Positions 20,240 through 29,306 of a stretch of DNA of 64,000 bases are shown piece after piece. This stretch comes from Cutibacterium porci (lineage in GTDB: Bacteria; Actinomycetota; Actinomycetes; Propionibacteriales; Propionibacteriaceae). The notes beneath the pieces are model-generated. The model saw only the letters and a list, made by a program, of their open reading frames with translations. It was not told the DNA's origin and ran no database searches. Each line of letters starts with the position of its first letter. The first letter of the stretch is position 1. Location of the stretch: NCBI RefSeq assembly GCF_009696315.1, contig NZ_VUMG01000001.1:372001-436000 (forward strand), written 5' to 3'. The position numbers and the translations under genes were made by a program.

Positions 20240-21231
20240 TGACGAATCTGCGCGCCGGCATGATCGGCATCGGATCAATGGGCAAGAACCACGTCCGCAA
20301 TCTGCGCGCAATTGACGGCGTCGATCTCGTCGCGATTGCGGATGCCTCTGGCAAAGATCCATTTGGGGTTGCCGGTGACCTGCCCGTTCTTCCTGACGTC
20401 GACGCCGTCATCGAAGCGGGTGTCGACTACTGCGTCGTTGCCGCCCCGACGAAATACCACGAGGAGATCGGCCTCAAGCTAGCCGAGGCAGGGGTCCACG
20501 CCCTGATCGAAAAGCCACTGGCTTACGATACGGCGGCTGCGACTCGTCTCGCTGAGGCCTTTGAGAGCAGGGGCCTGATCGGCGCGGTTGGCCACATTGA
20601 GCGGTACAACCCGGCGTTGCAGTCGCTACGCAAGCGTTTGGAGAACGGCGACCTCGGTGATCTCTACCAGGTGGCCACCCGCCGTCAGGGGCCGTTCCCG
20701 GCCCGCATCGCTGACGTCGGCGTCGTCAAGGACCTCGCCAGCCACGACATCGACCTCACAGCCTGGGTCACCCAGCGTGAGTTCGAGCTCATCGCTGCCC
20801 GCACGATATTCAAGGCTGGCCGCGACTACGAGGACATGCTTTCGGCGACGTGCCAGCTCTCGGGTGGACTCATGAGCAACCACCTCGTCAACTGGCTGAC
20901 CCCGACCAAGGAGCGTCGCACCTTCGTGACCGGCGAAAAGGGCATGTTCGTTGCCGACACCCTGACAGCTGACCTCACGTTCTACTCCAACGCCAAGGTT
21001 GCGACGGTGTGGGATGACATCGCCAACTTCCGCGGTGTTGCCGAGGGTGACGTCACCCGGTTCGCGATCCCGAAGCCCGAGCCACTGCGCACCGAGCACG
21101 AGAACTTCCGTGACGCCGTGCTGGGCAAGGATTCCGACATCGTGACGATGGCCCAGGGCGCCAAGGTCGTCCAGGTATGTGAGGCGATGATCACCTCTGC
21201 CGCTACGGGAGAATTCGTCAAGGTCTCCTGA
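20239..21231 (+). CDS. wbpB: WbpB/WlbA-like UDP-GlcNAcA 3-dehydrogenase (Gfo/Idh/MocA)
   Basis: A 330-aa NAD-dependent oxidoreductase. The Rossmann motif is GIGSMG (residues 10-15), followed by the conserved IEKPLA and the C-terminal Gfo/Idh/MocA domain. In this context it oxidises C3 of UDP-GlcNAcA, giving the substrate for WbpE. Other Gfo/Idh members look alike, so the assignment depends on the adjacent wbpD and wbpE genes. The gene is followed by a strong hairpin, which suggests the end of the wbpD-E-B unit. Confidence 0.85.
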   Translation: MTNLRAGMIGIGSMGKNHVRNLRAIDGVDLVAIADASGKDPFGVAGDLPVLPDVDAVIEAGVDYCVVAAPTKYHEEIGLKLAEAGVHALIEKPLAYDTAAATRLAEAFESRGLIGAVGHIERYNPALQSLRKRLENGDLGDLYQVATRRQGPFPARIADVGVVKDLASHDIDLTAWVTQREFELIAARTIFKAGRDYEDMLSATCQLSGGLMSNHLVNWLTPTKERRTFVTGEKGMFVADTLTADLTFYSNAKVATVWDDIANFRGVAEGDVTRFAIPKPEPLRTEHENFRDAVLGKDSDIVTMAQGAKVVQVCEAMITSAATGEFVKVS

Positions 21232-21271
21232 TATCACGACCCCCGGGGTTCATAGTCGTCAGGGTCATCGT

Positions 21272-21298
21272 CGGGCCGGGCTGCAAAGGCCCGGCCCG
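21272..21298 (+). terminator. Strong GC hairpin after wbpB
   Basis: A perfect 10-bp stem (CGGGCCGGGC / GCCCGGCCCG) with a 7-nt loop TGCAAAG starts 40 nt after the wbpB stop. No U-tract. It resembles the other U-less GC hairpins at gene ends in this window. Confidence 0.7.
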
Positions 21299-21351
21299 TG
21301 CCATGCCTCGTTCCGTGGCATTGTGCAACAGTCGGCTGCCCCACACATAGA

Positions 21352-22731
21352 ATGACTTCCATCTTTCGTCTTCATGGTTCCCACGACGCCTCGTCGATTG
21401 TGACGTCACTGCGCTCGGTTGCCCCCACCCAATGGTTCAGCGGTGCAGCCGAGGTGGTCGTCGCATGCCTTTTTGTCACCTGCACCTTTGTAACGGTGAC
21501 CCGGCCCATTTTTGACAATGGTGCATGCCAATTGATGCTCCCGCTATTCGCGGTCGCTGCCCTGGTGCTTGAGGCGCTGTGCATCGTGCGGGATGTTCGG
21601 GGAATACCCGCGCCGTGTGAGTGGTCCCGTTCTCTGACCCTCATCACATGCAGTTTCTTTGCCATGCTGGCTTGGGCTGCGGTCTCGATCCCCTTCCACG
21701 ACCACGTCATCTACGACTATTCCATGGGAATTACTCGGGGTCTTCCGTTATATGCCCTCGTGATGCCCCTGGCCGAGGCGACGGTGACTCTCCTCGTCGC
21801 TGTTTTTGCCTGCCGGTTGATCGCAGTGAGCAATGTGGAAGGCGCGCTGTGGCGGCTGTCGATGCTAATGGCCATCGTCAATCCGATTGATCTCGTTCGC
21901 GAGTATGCCGAAGGCAATACCACCGGGTGGCGGGTCTCCACCAAGCTCGGTGGCGCTGCGATCGGTCACGTCGTTGTGCTCCTGGCGCTGGCTGTGGCCG
22001 TGGATGCCGCGATGCGGAACCGTCACCGCATTGCCTCCAGCATGGCTGCCGTCAGTCATCTCGCGTGTATAGCAGTATCAGGGTCTCGTGCCGGAATCAT
22101 TAGTGTGGCGTTGTTCGTCGTTGGGGTGGTGCTTTTCCGGCGCTCCCGCCGGACGCGTAAACAATGGGCCATTACTGCAGCGTCGACGATTGTGGCGTCC
22201 GGGGTGGCGATTTGGATAGTTTCGAGGGCCCGGACTGGGTCTCTTGTGGATCCAGCGCGTGCGCGAACGTGGGCATTGGCCGGACGCGTCATGATGGATT
22301 CGCCGAACCATTTCTTGCTGGGGACCGGCTACGGAATGATCTGGCCATGGTTCGCCGTCGAGTCTACTTTCATGCCCGAGTCATCCCACGGGCTGCGCTT
22401 GACACATTACGGGTATACACTTCCGCACGCACATAATCTCATCATCCAGGTCGCCGGTGAGCTTGGCGTCGTAGGGCTCGTTTTTCTCTTCGTGTGTTTG
22501 GGAACTGTCATCGCGGTATGTGTCAAAGGAATCCGCGGAGGATATACCGTCGTGTCTTTGGGGGTGTTGGCAACGATGGTGGCCTTTCTCATGGATACCT
22601 ACCTCATCAAGAACTTCCCGGTGGCGTTGTTTTGGTGGTTTTTCACCTTGGCGCTGTGTCGGCTTGTGACGGCCGGTGATGTGACCGTCGCGGCGAATTC
22701 AGGCCATCGCGAGGATCAGCCCACCGAATAA
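21352..22731 (+). CDS. O-antigen ligase/polymerase-like membrane protein (3 of 4)
   Basis: A 459-aa polytopic protein. The late loop has LLGTGYGMIWPWFAVE and then LPHAHNLIIQVAGELGVVG, the Wzy_C/WaaL pattern. It is clearly paralogous to the protein at 12957, sharing the GxGxxxxWPWFAxE loop and a similar C-terminal DTYLxKNF-W segment. The frame begins at 21298, but that start lies in the hairpin region; ATG at 21352 is preferred although it has no SD. A CATAGA just before it may be a -10 box giving a leaderless or very short-leader mRNA (speculative). Confidence 0.72.
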   Translation: MTSIFRLHGSHDASSIVTSLRSVAPTQWFSGAAEVVVACLFVTCTFVTVTRPIFDNGACQLMLPLFAVAALVLEALCIVRDVRGIPAPCEWSRSLTLITCSFFAMLAWAAVSIPFHDHVIYDYSMGITRGLPLYALVMPLAEATVTLLVAVFACRLIAVSNVEGALWRLSMLMAIVNPIDLVREYAEGNTTGWRVSTKLGGAAIGHVVVLLALAVAVDAAMRNRHRIASSMAAVSHLACIAVSGSRAGIISVALFVVGVVLFRRSRRTRKQWAITAASTIVASGVAIWIVSRARTGSLVDPARARTWALAGRVMMDSPNHFLLGTGYGMIWPWFAVESTFMPESSHGLRLTHYGYTLPHAHNLIIQVAGELGVVGLVFLFVCLGTVIAVCVKGIRGGYTVVSLGVLATMVAFLMDTYLIKNFPVALFWWFFTLALCRLVTAGDVTVAANSGHREDQPTE

Positions 22732-22929
22732 TATGCGGGTCCCATTCGCTCGTCGACACTACTGAGTACTAGCCTGTCTGCGTTATTAATTCACACTTGT
22801 GGCAGCGTTGTCGCGATGCGATAAATACAGGTGTCACCGCCTGGGCACAGGTTGGTCATCCCGCGTGGGGAGTTCCGAACCCATTGTCTTGGGCCTCATG
22901 GCGCCTAAACCATCGGAAAGGAAGGGAAT

Positions 22930-24507
22930 ATGTCCCTTGAACCGCTCGGCGCCGACCCAGAAGGTGTCGCCGCCACCACCAAAGCACGAGGCTTTCGGCC
23001 TAAGCATCTGGTGACAGGACCATCGCGCGACGACAAGTCATTCCTGGGCCATCCTGGGGGCCTGCCATGGATGCTTCAGGTCGAGATGTGGGAGCGGTTC
23101 TCGTGGTATGGCATGCGGGCCATCCTCGTCTACTTCATCACCGACACCATGGCCCACGGTGGCCTGGGCCTACCAATTAATGCGGGGCAGGTCGTCATGG
23201 CCTCGTACGGTGCTGCAGTGCTGCTGATGACGATTCCTGGCGGCATCTTTGCTGACCGGATTCTTGGACCATGGATGTCCACCCTGTGGGGCGGGCTCAT
23301 CATTATGACCGGTCACGTGATCCTGGCGATTCCCGAAGCGTTGACGTCGTGGATCGGACTCATCTTCATTGCCATCGGCACCGGTTTCATCAAACCAAAC
23401 CTGTCCACGGTGGTAGGTGGCCTCTACGATGACGGCGATCCCCGCCGCGACCAGGGTTTCCTGTACTTCTATATGTCGATCAATATCGGGTCCCTCTTCG
23501 CGCCGATCATCACTGGATTGCTCAAGGATCACTACGGCTACCATGTAGGCTTCATCGCCGCAGCTATCGGCATGGCGCTGGGCCTGATCGCCTTTTTCCA
23601 CGGTCGCTCCAAGCTGCGTGATTTTGCGTTCGACATTCCCAGCCCGTTGGCTCCTGGTGAGGGTCGGCGCATGATCCTGCGTACCGTGGGGATCGTCGCC
23701 GTAGGTGCCATTCTCGTAACTGGTTTCAAGGCCCTGCTTGGGGAATGGACGTCGGCCATCGCCTATTCGCTGTTCGCGTTCGCGTCGGTGACCGCGCTGG
23801 GCTATTTCCTGACGATGTTCCGGTCGAGCAAAGTCACCGCCAGGGAGCGCGGGCACTTGCGGGCCTTTATCCCATTGTGGGTGGGCCAAGTGCTCTTCAC
23901 CATGATCTTCGAACAGGCTGCTGGAAAGATGGCAACCTTCGCCAAGGACAACACCAACGGTCACATCGTCGGGTCGTGGTCGGTGGAGCCGGAGCAGTAC
24001 CAGACGATTAACCCTGCCGCAGTATTGATTCTTGCCGGCCTTCTGGGCATGTGGTTCCGGCGCCGGGAAGGGAAGTTTCCTAACACTCCACAAAAGTTCG
24101 CCATCTCGGTGTTCATTATCGGTGCGACCGCTCTCATGATGGCATTCGGTTTCCAGAGCTGGCCGGGTGGTGACATGCTCGCCCCGTGGTGGTTCCTGGC
24201 GGTGGTTTTTGTCATCCAGACCGTTGCCGAGCTGTTCATGAACCCGATCGGTCTGTCAACGGCGACCAAATTGGCTCCGAAGAAGTTCGCCTCCCAGAAC
24301 ATGACCTTGTGGTTGTTGGCTTCAGCATGTGGTCAGGGTCTCGCCTCGGTGATGATCGAGCGCACCAAAAATCTTGGTGACGTCGTGTTCTACGTAGGCC
24401 TCGGTGTCGTGACGATCCTGGTAGCAGTGGTGCTTTTCGTGATTGCCCCGTGGACTCAAGCGAAGATGAAGGATGTCGACTCGACTGTTGAGGAGGCTGA
24501 CGCCTGA
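22930..24507 (+). CDS. POT-family proton-coupled oligopeptide transporter
   Basis: A 525-aa protein with about 12-14 TM helices. ERFSWYGMRAILVYF in the first helix contains the ExxER-like POT motif region, and FYMSINIGSLFAP matches the PTR2 signature. Members import di- and tripeptides with protons (DtpT/YclF type). A strong GGAAAGGAAGGG precedes the ATG. It stands alone, followed by a hairpin and a palindromic element. In the 198-bp upstream gap I see only AT-rich stretches that could hold a promoter. Confidence 0.92.
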   Translation: MSLEPLGADPEGVAATTKARGFRPKHLVTGPSRDDKSFLGHPGGLPWMLQVEMWERFSWYGMRAILVYFITDTMAHGGLGLPINAGQVVMASYGAAVLLMTIPGGIFADRILGPWMSTLWGGLIIMTGHVILAIPEALTSWIGLIFIAIGTGFIKPNLSTVVGGLYDDGDPRRDQGFLYFYMSINIGSLFAPIITGLLKDHYGYHVGFIAAAIGMALGLIAFFHGRSKLRDFAFDIPSPLAPGEGRRMILRTVGIVAVGAILVTGFKALLGEWTSAIAYSLFAFASVTALGYFLTMFRSSKVTARERGHLRAFIPLWVGQVLFTMIFEQAAGKMATFAKDNTNGHIVGSWSVEPEQYQTINPAAVLILAGLLGMWFRRREGKFPNTPQKFAISVFIIGATALMMAFGFQSWPGGDMLAPWWFLAVVFVIQTVAELFMNPIGLSTATKLAPKKFASQNMTLWLLASACGQGLASVMIERTKNLGDVVFYVGLGVVTILVAVVLFVIAPWTQAKMKDVDSTVEEADA

Positions 24508-24520
24508 GCCGCTATTCACT

Positions 24521-24552
24521 GCGGGGCCCGTCCTGTCTGGGGCGGGCCCCGC
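24521..24552 (+). terminator. GC hairpin after the peptide transporter gene
   Basis: A perfect 10-bp stem GCGGGGCCCG / CGGGCCCCGC with a 12-nt loop, 13 nt after the stop codon. No U-tract. Confidence 0.7.
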
Positions 24553-24579
24553 CGCCTTGTCAGGGGGTTCTCGCCGCGG

Positions 24580-24656
24580 TGTGGTAATCGGGTTAGTGGC
24601 GGTGGTTGCTGCCATTCGGCGTGGCACGGCGGGCCGTTTCGCGCCGATATGCCACA
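24580..24656. repeat. 77-bp palindromic intergenic element, copy 2
   Basis: Left arm TGTGGTAATCGGGTTA; right arm (reverse complement) TGTGGCATATCGGCGCG. The central inverted repeat TGCCA (31-35) / TGGCA (43-47) is perfectly symmetric about the middle base. It lies between convergent genes (POT transporter and ptsH), 27 bp after a separate terminator hairpin. Confidence 0.8.
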
Positions 24657-24793
24657 GCGTGGCCGGTTGCTCGACCAAGGCCTGCTTTGTTCAACCGATC
24701 ACCGCGTCGGGACCGGGTCGATGGCGGCTTTCTGAGGTGCGGCGGGGCCGCAGCTGTGATGAAACGGTCCTATTGCGGCATATGTTGGGGGAA

Positions 24794-25051
24794 TCAGGCA
24801 TCGAGGTCGGAGGCGACCAAATCGGCGATAGTGTTGACGTCGTCTTCATTGTCGCCCGAGACCGTTACCAGATCACCTGCGCCGGCGCCAAGCGTCATGA
24901 TGAGCAGGACGGATTTGGCGTCGATGGGCTCGCCACCCTCGGTAGCGAGGGTGATGGTTGAGTCCAGCTTGGCAGCCTCCTGAGAGATGACAGCGGCGGG
25001 ACGGGCGTGAAGTCCGACGGAGGATCCGACGTTGACAGTTCTGCTGGCCAT
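24794..25051 (-). CDS. ptsH: HPr phosphocarrier protein
   Basis: An 85-aa protein with the phosphorylation site His15 in VGLHARPAA and a Ser in DAKSVLLIM (Ser47) at the place phosphorylated by HPr kinase in Firmicutes. It takes phosphate from enzyme I and passes it to enzyme IIA domains such as that of FruA just upstream. AAAGGAA precedes the start. It is the last gene of the fru operon; no enzyme I gene is in the window. Confidence 0.95.
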   Translation of the reverse strand: MASRTVNVGSSVGLHARPAAVISQEAAKLDSTITLATEGGEPIDAKSVLLIMTLGAGAGDLVTVSGDNEDDVNTIADLVASDLDA

Positions 25052-25086
25052 GATGGTGTTCCTTTCGGGGTTATGGCGTGGACTTT

Positions 25087-27087
25087 TTAGGCTGAAGCCG
25101 CGGCTTTGCGACGGGCTGAGGCTTTGAGAGTAGTTACGAGCAAGGCTGCCACGAGGGCGCCGATGAGGATCGCGAGAATGAAAGCCCAGACTCGGTCAAT
25201 GGCAAAGAAGACGAAGATTCCGCCATGGGGAGCTTTCGAAGCGGCTCCTAGAGCCATCGATACGGCACCCGTGATCGCACCTCCGACCATCATCGATGGG
25301 ATGACTCGTAGCGGGTCTGCAGCCGCAAATGGGATGGCTCCCTCAGAAATAAAGGAGGCACCCAGCAACCACGCGGCGGTACCGTTCTCACGCTCGGCAG
25401 GCCGGTAAAGCTTGGGCCGTAGGGTTGTTGACAGCGCCATAGCTAGCGGGGGAACCATCCCGGCGGCCATGACGGCGGCCATCACTTTGAGTGATCCGAC
25501 GTTGGTGACCGCGAGGTTCGTCGTCGCGAATAGGTACGCTGCCTTGTTGATAGGGCCGCCCAGATCGGAGCACATCATGAGCCCGAGAATTGCCCCGAGG
25601 ATGATCGCTGACGCGCTATTCATGCCTCCGAGCCAGCTATTGAGGCCGTTCGTCAATGCCGCCAGCGGACGGCCCAACACGACGTACATTAACCCACCGG
25701 CGATCAGGGATCCGACCAGCGGAATGATGACGACCGGCATGAGGCCACGCAGCCAGCGCGGTGGGTTGAGGCGAGTGAATCCATAAGCCACAAGGCCGCC
25801 GAGCAGACCACCGATGATGGCGCCGATGAATCCCGCTCCGGTCACCCCGGCGACGGCACCCGCTACGAAACCGGGGGCGATACCGGGGCGGTCGGCCAGA
25901 CCGAAGCCGATGTATCCAGCGAGGGCAGGTAGCAGGAAGCTGAACGCACCTTGGCCAACGGCGAATAACACTGCGCCGATGTAAGTCATGATGGCCGATC
26001 CGCCGAGGGCATGGGCAGTTGGGGTCGGTAGATTGCTAAAGGTGTTGTGTAGGGCGATATCCATGCCATTCTTGGCGATCTCATAGCCGCCAAAAAGGAA
26101 TCCCAGGGCGATGAGTAGACCACCTGCGGCGACGAAGGGGATCATGTAGGACACGCCGGTCATGAGAGCCTGCTGGATGCGTTTACCCCAGCCAAGGTGA
26201 GATTCGGCCTGTCCGGATTCTTGCTGCCCGCTGTAACTGGCGGTGACCCGATGGGCGTGGGGGTCTTTCGATGCGGCGACAGCCTCAGAGAGCATTTTCT
26301 CAGGCTCGTTGACGGCCCGCTTGACGCCGGACTCTATGACCGGCTTGCCGGTGAAACGATCCCGGCCTTTGACGCCAACGTCGGTTGCGAAAATGACGGC
26401 GTCAGCAGTCTCGATGTCGGCGGCGCTGAGAGGCTCCGTCGCGGTGGATCCTTGGGGCTCGACTTTCACGTCAACCCCCATTTTCTTTCCGGCCGCTGTC
26501 AGATAGTCGGCTGCCATGTAGGTGTGGGCAATGCCGGTGGGACAAGCGGTAATGGCAACGATGTGGATCGTATCGTCGGCTCTGTTGATCGTGTCGGGCG
26601 GAGTGGGGCGAGCTGTTGTGGATGCAGTCTGCTCCTTCGGCTCGACGACGTTACCGATGAGGTTGACGACGGTTCGCGCGTCGGGGGCCTGCCGCAGTTG
26701 CTCAACGAACTCAGGTTTGACGAGGGCGCGGGCCAGCTTGGTCAGGAGTTTCATATGGTCCGCGCCACCACCTTCGCGGGCCGCGAGCATGAAGACCAGA
26801 TCAGCCGGACCATCTGGCCCGTTGAAGTCGACGGCAGTCGGCAGTCGAGCGAACCCTAACGAGGGCTGAGACACTGCGGTTGAGCGGCAATGAGGGATGG
26901 CAAACCCGCCGGGCATACCAGTTGGGCTGGTGGACTCGCGGTCTAGCGCGTCGTGGGCGAGGCCGTCAGCGTCGGCACGACCGGCGGCAGCGATGATTCT
27001 GGCGACCGCTGTGATGACCTCAGTCTTGGTTGAGCCGAGGTCGGCGTCAAGGGACACCAGTTCTGGTGTGATGAGAGGGGTGTTCAT
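25087..27087 (-). CDS. fruA: Fructose-specific PTS enzyme IIABC
   Basis: A 666-aa fusion in the order IIA-IIB-IIC. The IIA site is His66 (FAIPHCRS), the IIB site is Cys182 (ITACPTGIAHTY), and the IIC membrane domain runs from about residue 295 to the end with about ten TM helices. It imports fructose and phosphorylates it to fructose 1-phosphate. GAGGAGA precedes the ATG. It lies 9 bp after fruK and 35 bp before ptsH, so all three are probably cotranscribed. Confidence 0.95.
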   Translation of the reverse strand: MNTPLITPELVSLDADLGSTKTEVITAVARIIAAAGRADADGLAHDALDRESTSPTGMPGGFAIPHCRSTAVSQPSLGFARLPTAVDFNGPDGPADLVFMLAAREGGGADHMKLLTKLARALVKPEFVEQLRQAPDARTVVNLIGNVVEPKEQTASTTARPTPPDTINRADDTIHIVAITACPTGIAHTYMAADYLTAAGKKMGVDVKVEPQGSTATEPLSAADIETADAVIFATDVGVKGRDRFTGKPVIESGVKRAVNEPEKMLSEAVAASKDPHAHRVTASYSGQQESGQAESHLGWGKRIQQALMTGVSYMIPFVAAGGLLIALGFLFGGYEIAKNGMDIALHNTFSNLPTPTAHALGGSAIMTYIGAVLFAVGQGAFSFLLPALAGYIGFGLADRPGIAPGFVAGAVAGVTGAGFIGAIIGGLLGGLVAYGFTRLNPPRWLRGLMPVVIIPLVGSLIAGGLMYVVLGRPLAALTNGLNSWLGGMNSASAIILGAILGLMMCSDLGGPINKAAYLFATTNLAVTNVGSLKVMAAVMAAGMVPPLAMALSTTLRPKLYRPAERENGTAAWLLGASFISEGAIPFAAADPLRVIPSMMVGGAITGAVSMALGAASKAPHGGIFVFFAIDRVWAFILAILIGALVAALLVTTLKASARRKAAASA

Positions 27088-27096
27088 CGGTTCTCC

Positions 27097-28047
27097 TCAC
27101 AGGTGGGCGAGGCTGACGTGGATGGCGTCTGCTTGGGAAGGGGTTGGCGTGGTGGACCCTGGCAGTGCGGCGGCGGCTGTGCCCCAGGCCACTGCGGCGC
27201 GCAGACACTCTTCGGGTTGGTGGCCGCGGGTACGGGCAAGTAAGAATCCCGCGAGAGACGAGTCTCCGGCACCGACAGTCGATTTCACTTCGATCGGTTC
27301 TGGCCAAGCATGCCAGGCGCCGTGATCGGTAACGAGTAATGCGCCGGCTCCGCCCAAGGTCACGATGACTTCACCGATACCGTGCAAGCCCCGGGCGGCG
27401 TCAATAATGTCGTCGAAACGGCCCTGTTCGGCGGCAGACTCAAGGGAGTCGCCGTCAATCCCGCAGAGTTGGCCGAGTTCGACGGAGTTCGGCTTGATGA
27501 GGTCGGGGGCAAGGCCGGGGAGGCGAGCCGCCAGTTCTTGGAGGGGCTGGTCGGAGGTGTCGACGGCGACTCTGACTCCGGCGCCATGAAGGCGTCCGGT
27601 CATTGTGGCATACCAGTGTGTAGGCACCCCTGGGGGCACAGACCCTGACAGGACGACCCATTGCGCGCCGGATGCCCTTTCGATGACGGCATCCTCGATG
27701 GCGACGAGCTCCTGTGGATTGAGGTAGGCCCCGGGCTGGTTGATCTTGGTTGTGGTGCCGTCGGGCTCGGTAATGGTGAGGTTAACCCGCACTTCCGCCG
27801 CAATAGGTACGGCGAGGTAAGGGACGCCGTCGTGGCTCAGACCGACGGTGAGGCGGTCCTGGGTTTGTGCTGGCACCACGGCGCAGGTGTCGATTCCAGC
27901 CCCATGAAGGACCCGGGAGATGTTGACCCCTTTGCCGGCGGCGACCTCGGTTGAGCTGCCGAGTCGGTTCACGTGGCCGCGCTGCAGCGGCCCGGATATG
28001 GGTGCTGTGCGGTCAATGCTCGGGTTGAGCGTGACGGTGACGATCAC
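27097..28047 (-). CDS. fruK: 1-phosphofructokinase
   Basis: A 316-aa PfkB-family kinase that converts fructose 1-phosphate to fructose 1,6-bisphosphate with ATP. TLNPSIDRT at the N-terminus, GKGVNISRVL near residue 40 and GAGDSSLAGF near residue 250 are the family motifs; the last contains the catalytic Asp. The start is GTG with AAAGGAGT upstream. A tandem-repeat operator candidate lies 76-102 bp before the start, so fruK-fruA-ptsH probably has its own promoter. Confidence 0.95.
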   Translation of the reverse strand: MIVTVTLNPSIDRTAPISGPLQRGHVNRLGSSTEVAAGKGVNISRVLHGAGIDTCAVVPAQTQDRLTVGLSHDGVPYLAVPIAAEVRVNLTITEPDGTTTKINQPGAYLNPQELVAIEDAVIERASGAQWVVLSGSVPPGVPTHWYATMTGRLHGAGVRVAVDTSDQPLQELAARLPGLAPDLIKPNSVELGQLCGIDGDSLESAAEQGRFDDIIDAARGLHGIGEVIVTLGGAGALLVTDHGAWHAWPEPIEVKSTVGAGDSSLAGFLLARTRGHQPEECLRAAVAWGTAAAALPGSTTPTPSQADAIHVSLAHL

Positions 28048-28122
28048 GTGGACTCCTTTGTCGCGTTACCCAACGGTTCCCGCAGGACCCGGAGAGCCAT
28101 CAATGTTGGGATATGTGACACA

Positions 28123-28149
28123 ATAGACCATAAAACCAGATAAACCAAC
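28123..28149 (-). promoter_or_regulatory. Candidate FruR operator: three tandem ATARACCA-type repeats
   Basis: On the + strand three units follow one another: ATAGACCA (28123-28130), ATAAAACCA (28130-28138) and ATAAACCA (28140-28147). The last two are spaced 10 bp, one helix turn. DeoR-type sugar regulators commonly bind such direct repeats. The site lies in the fruR-fruK gap, upstream of fruK. Binding by the local FruR is inference. Confidence 0.5.
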
Positions 28150-28220
28150 ATGAACCCACCGATGTGGGCATGTGAGGTGCTGTCACCTCTGGATCCGGTG
28201 CAGGTTCCTTCAAAAGCTGG

Positions 28221-28297
28221 TGTGGTAATCGGGGTTAAAACGGCGGTCACTGCCACGAGCGGTGGTTACTGACACGGTTGTCGCCCGAATTTCCACA
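28221..28297. repeat. 77-bp palindromic intergenic element, copy 3
   Basis: Left arm TGTGGTAATCGGGGTTA; right arm (reverse complement) TGTGGAAATTCGGGCG. Centre TGCCA (31-35) and GTGG (42-45). Located inside the fru operon, between the end of fruR and the candidate fruK operator. Confidence 0.8.
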
Positions 28298-28379
28298 CCG
28301 TGCTATGGAGCTTATCGAAACGGTGCTCACAGCGTCCGATGTGCCCTCGGCGGCAAATAAGCCACCTACCAGCGAGCAC

Positions 28380-29141
28380 TCAGGCGATGACGATCTCGAC
28401 GCCGGTCTTCTGCAACATCTCGACTTGGTGAGGGGTCACTCCGGAGTCAGTAACGATGACATCGACGTCACTGAGCTCTGCGAACCGCATCGTCGATTCC
28501 GCACCCATCTTCCGAGAGTCAGCCAGCACCACGACGTGATGGGCGCTCGCGATCATCGCCGCTTTTGTTGCGACCTCGTCAGAGTCGGGGGTGGACAGGC
28601 CGTGTGTTGGCGAAATGCCATTGGTGCCCATAAACGCGACGTCGACGCGCAGCCGAGAAATAGTATCGACGTTTCCGACGGTGGCTTGAGTCGTGGGGCG
28701 CAGCCGCCCTCCCAGCAGGTGGACGTCGCAGTTGCTGTGGGTGGCCACCGTACTGGCAATGGGCGATGAGTTCGTAAAGACGGTGAATCGCCGTGTGACG
28801 GGGATAATCGACGCTAACCGACCGGTCGTCGACCCAGCATCGAGGATGATTGACCCCTTGTCGCTGGGTAGATGAGCTAGAGCCGCCCGGGCAATTTGCT
28901 CCTTCTGGGCGACTGCCGAGGAATCCCGGGTGTCCAGGGGCTGATCGCCCAGCAGATCGAACTCGATCGGGATGGCACCGCCATGCACCCGCCGCAGCAT
29001 CTTCTGATTGCACAACTGGTCGAGGTCACGGCGAATAGTCTCGGGGACGACTCCCAGGGCAGCAGAGGCCTCGGCGACCGACACCCGGCCAGTCTCGCGT
29101 GCAGTGTCGATGAGCCACTTGTGTCTTTCGGCGGGATACAT
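28380..29141 (-). CDS. fruR: DeoR-family transcriptional regulator of the fructose operon
   Basis: A 253-aa protein with an N-terminal DeoR winged helix (VAEASAALGVVPETIRRDL, about residues 22-40), LRRVHGGAI after it and a C-terminal sugar-phosphate-sensing domain (ILDAGSTTGRLA). The likely effector is fructose 1-phosphate. The reading frame starts at 29174, but ATG at 29141 has GAGGAGG 5-11 bp before it and gives the normal DeoR N-terminus. It is first in the fruR-K-A-ptsH string and divergent from wbpA. Confidence 0.88.
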   Translation of the reverse strand: MYPAERHKWLIDTARETGRVSVAEASAALGVVPETIRRDLDQLCNQKMLRRVHGGAIPIEFDLLGDQPLDTRDSSAVAQKEQIARAALAHLPSDKGSIILDAGSTTGRLASIIPVTRRFTVFTNSSPIASTVATHSNCDVHLLGGRLRPTTQATVGNVDTISRLRVDVAFMGTNGISPTHGLSTPDSDEVATKAAMIASAHHVVVLADSRKMGAESTMRFAELSDVDVIVTDSGVTPHQVEMLQKTGVEIVIA

Positions 29142-29306
29142 CGGCCCTCCTCGGGAAATACCACTCGACGCCACCGTGGGCTATAAAGGGCCTTGTCAGG
29201 GGCCTGGTGTGGCATCTTTGCGACGGCGAGAGCATAACACGGGCTCGTTTAAGTGCCGCGCCCGGATAGACTGACGGCGTATCCACGAATCCCAAGGAGT
29301 TCAGGA

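Noticed and set aside
24473-24961. 162-codon plus-strand frame over the gap and ptsH
   Set aside because: It runs through the POT stop, a terminator hairpin, the palindromic element and antisense to HPr.
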